A DNA stretch of 8,645 bases. Origin: DATHVR01 sp035461175. Lineage in GTDB: Bacteria > Actinomycetota > Acidimicrobiia > Spongiisociales > ZC4RG35. The stretch spans positions 1 to 8,645 of the forward strand of contig DATHVR010000077.1 of NCBI GenBank assembly GCA_035461175.1, written 5' to 3'. Positions 6,330 to 8,645 of the stretch are shown piece after piece. The position numbers and the translations under genes are program-made. The notes beneath the pieces were generated by a model. The model did no database searches and was not told the origin of the DNA. It saw nothing but the letters and a program-made list of their open reading frames with translations. Numbering within the stretch: position 1 is the stretch's first letter; each line of letters starts with the position of its first letter.

Positions 6330-7207
6330 GCCAGCCTCCGGTAGCGACGAAGGGTCCACAACGAGCCCCCCACCGCGACGACCAGGATCGACACCGCCGA
6401 GACCCACGGGGAGAAGCCGGCCGCTTCCATCGGGTACGTCGCCATGTCGACGTCGAACACCCAGTCCCGCACGTAGCGCGCGTGAGCATCGAAGGCGAAG
6501 AGCGAGACCCAGCGGGCACCCGGGAACGAGGCGGCCGAGATGATCTCGGCGAGGTTGTTGCCCGCGATGAGGACCGCCAGGGAAGTGGCGGCGGCGAAGG
6601 GGGTCCGATCGATGTAAGCGGAGATGATGGCGAGGACGCCACCGTGGACGAGGATGAAGGCAAGGGTGGAGACGGCGATCTTCCAGAGGATGTCGAGGTT
6701 GCCACCCAGATAGGCGAGGAAGCCGTCGCTGAGCGCGGCCTGGCCGACGTAGAAGGCGAGTTGGGGGACCAGGTAGATAGACGACGCCATCACCAGATAG
6801 GCGACCGCTTTGGCACCCAGATAGTCGACCACCGTGAGGGGCCGCGAGAAGTAGACCGACAGAACGCCCTGCCGTCGGTCAGGGCCGAGGAGTTCCGGCA
6901 TCGTGACGGCCAGGAACAGCCAGGAGATCCGCGAGTAGACGTCGAAGAGCTCGGGATAGGAAGGCAGTCCTTCCGCCCCGGCGGCTGCCGCCGATCCGGC
7001 CACGAACTGCAGCCCGATGAACACCGCCGCCATCAGTACGCCGATGCCCAGGAGACTCCAGGGCAGGAGTTTGCGCCGGGCTTTGCGGCGCAGGCCCAGG
7101 ATCCTCCGGATTCCCTCGCGTACGATCGCCCGCCGAGCGCCGGAGCGACCGGTGAGCTCACCCTCATATGTGCGATAGCCGCGGTCGTAGATGACGGCGT
7201 CGCTCAC
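6326..7207 (-). CDS. ABC-2-type transporter permease (first membrane subunit)
   Basis: 293-residue membrane subunit. A basic cytoplasmic N-terminus (IYDRGYRTYEGELTGR, 6-21, then Arg/Lys-rich to 46) precedes hydrophobic segments at about 50-70, 93-108, 131-156, 174-197, 205-225 and 267-286. The IYDxGYxxYxG opening recurs in actinobacterial ABC-2 permeases. LLGPDRRQGVLSVYFSRPLT (106-125) is the matching cytoplasmic coupling motif. The start is GTG at 7207, overlapping the first ATPase's stop as GTGA, with GGAGG five bases upstream. Its stop overlaps the second ATPase as ATGA. It should partner the ATPase encoded upstream, but a mixed complex of both permeases is equally possible. The cargo is unknown. 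Confidence 0.86.
   Translation of the reverse strand: MSDAVIYDRGYRTYEGELTGRSGARRAIVREGIRRILGLRRKARRKLLPWSLLGIGVLMAAVFIGLQFVAGSAAAAGAEGLPSYPELFDVYSRISWLFLAVTMPELLGPDRRQGVLSVYFSRPLTVVDYLGAKAVAYLVMASSIYLVPQLAFYVGQAALSDGFLAYLGGNLDILWKIAVSTLAFILVHGGVLAIISAYIDRTPFAAATSLAVLIAGNNLAEIISAASFPGARWVSLFAFDAHARYVRDWVFDVDMATYPMEAAGFSPWVSAVSILVVAVGGSLWTLRRYRRLA
6335..6339 (-). promoter_or_regulatory. Ribosome binding site deciding the start of the second ATPase
   Basis: GGAGG on the minus strand is five bases before the ATG at 6329. It rules in that start over the longer in-frame ATG at 6407. Confidence 0.7.
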
Positions 7208-8115
7208 GGCGACCTCCTCGCCGTGGACAGGAACTCGTCCTCCAAAGTCAGTGCCGCCCTGCCCAGTCGAAAGATCCCGATTCCGGCGTCGGCGGCGACG
7301 TCCCTGATCAGGTCGAACACGGAATCGTCGGCGGCGAACACCGTCAGCGTCCGGCCGACGACGGTGGTCTCATGACCGGCCGCGTCCAGCGCCGCCACCA
7401 GTGGTGAGGGATCTTCCATGACCTCGATGCCCACCGCCCCCGATGAGCGGTGGGCATCGAGCGGCCCGGAGCGAACCAGCTTGCCGGCGTCGAGCATCAC
7501 CACGAAGTCGCACGTCTCCTCGATATCGCTTAGCACGTGGGAGGAGACGATGACGTTGATGCCGAAGCCGCCCAGGCGACGGATCAGCGCCAGCATCTGG
7601 GCCCGACCGGCGGGGTCGAGCCCCGAGGCCGGCTCGTCCAACAGGACGAGGTCGGGGCCGTGCACGATCGACTGGGCCAACTTGACCCGCTGCAGCATCC
7701 CGGTGGAGAAGTCGCCCAGGAACCGGAAGCGCTCCTCCTCGAGACCGACCAGGAACAGGGTCTCCGACGAGCGGCGGCGGGCGTCCTTGGGAGGCAGCCC
7801 GGCCAGTTCGGCGGCATAGGCGACGAAGTCGGCGGCGGTCTGGTCCTTGGGGATGGCCGAGCCCTCCGGCATGTAACCCACCCGGGACCGAACCGAGATC
7901 GAGTCGGTGCGGGCGTCGTGGCCGAGCACGGTCACCTCACCGGCGGACGGATGGATCAGGCCGAGAAGGATCCGCAGCATCGTGGTCTTGCCGGCACCGT
8001 TGGCTCCCACCAGACCTGTCACCCCGGGATGGACCTCGAGGGTGAGATTGTCGAGCGCCACCACTTCGCCGAAGTGCTGGGTGAGGGCGGAGAGAGAAAC
8101 GATCGGTGGCGACAC
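7204..8115 (-). CDS. ABC transporter ATP-binding protein (first ATPase)
   Basis: 303-residue nucleotide-binding subunit, first gene of the four-gene ABC operon. The Walker A is GANGAGKT at 37-44, the signature is FSTGM at 136-140, the Walker B is LVLLDE at 156-161 with Glu161 catalytic, the D-loop GLDP is at 165-168 and the H-loop is His193. YMPEGSAIPKDQT (81-93) fills the Q-loop region with Glu in place of Gln. Residues about 225-303 are a C-terminal accessory domain resembling that of the second ATPase, so the two cassettes probably arose by duplication. The open frame extends to 8505, but the upstream part is Ser/Pro-rich shadow of a plus-strand gene. GTG at 8115 is the best start, although it lacks a clear ribosome site. 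Only 42 bases separate it from the divergent stress-protein start. Confidence 0.9.
   Translation of the reverse strand: MSPPIVSLSALTQHFGEVVALDNLTLEVHPGVTGLVGANGAGKTTMLRILLGLIHPSAGEVTVLGHDARTDSISVRSRVGYMPEGSAIPKDQTAADFVAYAAELAGLPPKDARRRSSETLFLVGLEEERFRFLGDFSTGMLQRVKLAQSIVHGPDLVLLDEPASGLDPAGRAQMLALIRRLGGFGINVIVSSHVLSDIEETCDFVVMLDAGKLVRSGPLDAHRSSGAVGIEVMEDPSPLVAALDAAGHETTVVGRTLTVFAADDSVFDLIRDVAADAGIGIFRLGRAALTLEDEFLSTARRSP
7213..7217 (-). promoter_or_regulatory. Ribosome binding site supporting the GTG start of the first permease
   Basis: GGAGG (within GAGGAGG) on the minus strand lies five bases before the GTG at 7207. It supports a non-ATG start. Confidence 0.7.
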
Positions 8116-8157
8116 GGCGGCCAGATTGGCAGACGCCGGCGGCGGCGGGAATCGGGG

Positions 8158-8645
8158 ATGACCCCCATCCGACCCGGACCGACCCTGGCACACCCCACCG
8201 ACCCCACTCGTGTCGCTCGGCGCCCTCGAACTGGCGGGGCGAATCGCCCCGCAGGCACGGATCGTGGCGGTCCGTGCCTTCAACCCCGTCGGGGTCACGA
8301 AGCTCGAGAACGCCGGCGCCGACCCCCACCAGATCGCGGCCTTCAAGAAGGCCACCGCCGAGCAAGCCAAGGATGAGTTGGAAGGCGACCTGGGGGGCGC
8401 CGAGGTGGAGATGCTGGTGTGGGAAGGGCTCCCCGAGGTCGTTATCGAGGACGCCGCTCTGGTCGAGGACGCCGACCTGATCGCGATCGGATGGCGGGGG
8501 TCCAACCCGATCAGCCACCTCCTCCTGGGAAGCGTCGCCCACCACCTGGTGCACGAATCTCCCCTGCGACGTGCTCGTGTACCGCGGCGGCACCGACCGG
8601 GGCTGGGAGGCCGACAAGGACCGTTTTCGCGTCAGAATTGCGCGC
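8158..8645 (+). pseudogene. Universal stress protein (UspA family), two apparent frameshifts, runs off the right edge
   Basis: UspA-fold nucleotide-binding stress protein, readable only by joining three frame segments. The first starts at ATG 8158 and ends in LAHPTDP. The second (from about 8206) reads LVSLGALELAGRIAPQ, then ARIVAVRAF, and carries the ATP-binding motif G-2x-G-9x-G-S in GWRGSNPISHLLLGS, then HHLVHESP. The third (from about 8565) reads CDVLVYRGGTDRGWEADKD, the usual last strand plus a tail. Dropping one C from CCCC at 8202-8205 and one from CCCC at 8561-8564 restores one open frame across the whole span. The gene may be truly decayed, or these may be two base-calling or assembly errors near a contig end. 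As read, the longest uninterrupted segment could start at GTG 8210. The last 22 bases are a copy of the dispersed repeat. Confidence 0.72.
8624..8645. repeat. Partial copy of the dispersed palindromic repeat at the window edge
   Basis: The final 22 bases match the left arm of the 2812-2869 palindrome at 21 of 22 positions; the one change is T for A at the ninth base (8632). The window stops near the point where the palindrome core would begin, so the second arm is not visible. In the restored stress-protein frame this arm would encode RFRVRIAR. Confidence 0.8.

Noticed and set aside
8116..8505. 130-residue N-terminal extension of the first ATPase
   Set aside because: Ser/Pro/Ala-rich antisense reading of the stress-protein gene. 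The ATPase fold begins normally right after GTG 8115.

Overview
The window is GC-rich DNA, densely packed with genes, with frequent GTG starts and many stop/start overlaps. With a Nudix-MBL gene pair and an FxsA-type protein, this points to an actinobacterium. My best guess is an Acidimicrobiia-like lineage, but that is inference from style, not from a marker gene. No rRNA, tRNA, CRISPR array, insertion sequence or phage gene was seen.

Layout. (1) 1-2772, minus strand: a four-gene operon transcribed as FxsA-family membrane protein, Nudix hydrolase, MBL-fold hydrolase with winged-helix tail, and a secreted coiled-coil M23 endopeptidase cut by the window's left edge. Each junction is a 4-base overlap (GTGA, ATGA, GTGA). 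(2) 2773-3030: a divergent intergenic region with a 58-base near-perfect palindrome and a small hairpin. (3) 3031-4521, plus strand: a divergent ProA-like aldehyde dehydrogenase with an extra N-terminal segment. (4) 4522-4683: a convergent intergenic region with eight head-to-tail copies of a 7-base unit, then a 101-base structured element bounded by 10-base inverted repeats. (5) 4684-8115, minus strand: a second four-gene operon, ATPase / permease / ATPase / permease, again with 4-base overlaps at all three junctions. It encodes two ABC-2-type modules, or one heteromeric exporter. (6) 8158-8645, plus strand: a universal stress protein gene whose reading frame is broken twice, both times at a run of four C, running off the right edge.

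How the genes work together. The ABC operon very probably makes one or two membrane export or remodelling machines whose cargo cannot be read from sequence. The FxsA-to-M23 operon mixes housekeeping hydrolases with an envelope protein. Its tight coupling shows co-expression but not a shared pathway.

The most notable non-coding signal is the palindrome at 2812-2869. Its left arm recurs (21 of 22 bases) as the last 22 bases of the window, so it is a dispersed repeat and may mark a contig break. I see no convincing new defence or mobile system. The items best worth following up are the dispersed palindrome, the twice-broken stress-protein gene, the 4522-4681 repeat complex and the divergent ProA-like enzyme.
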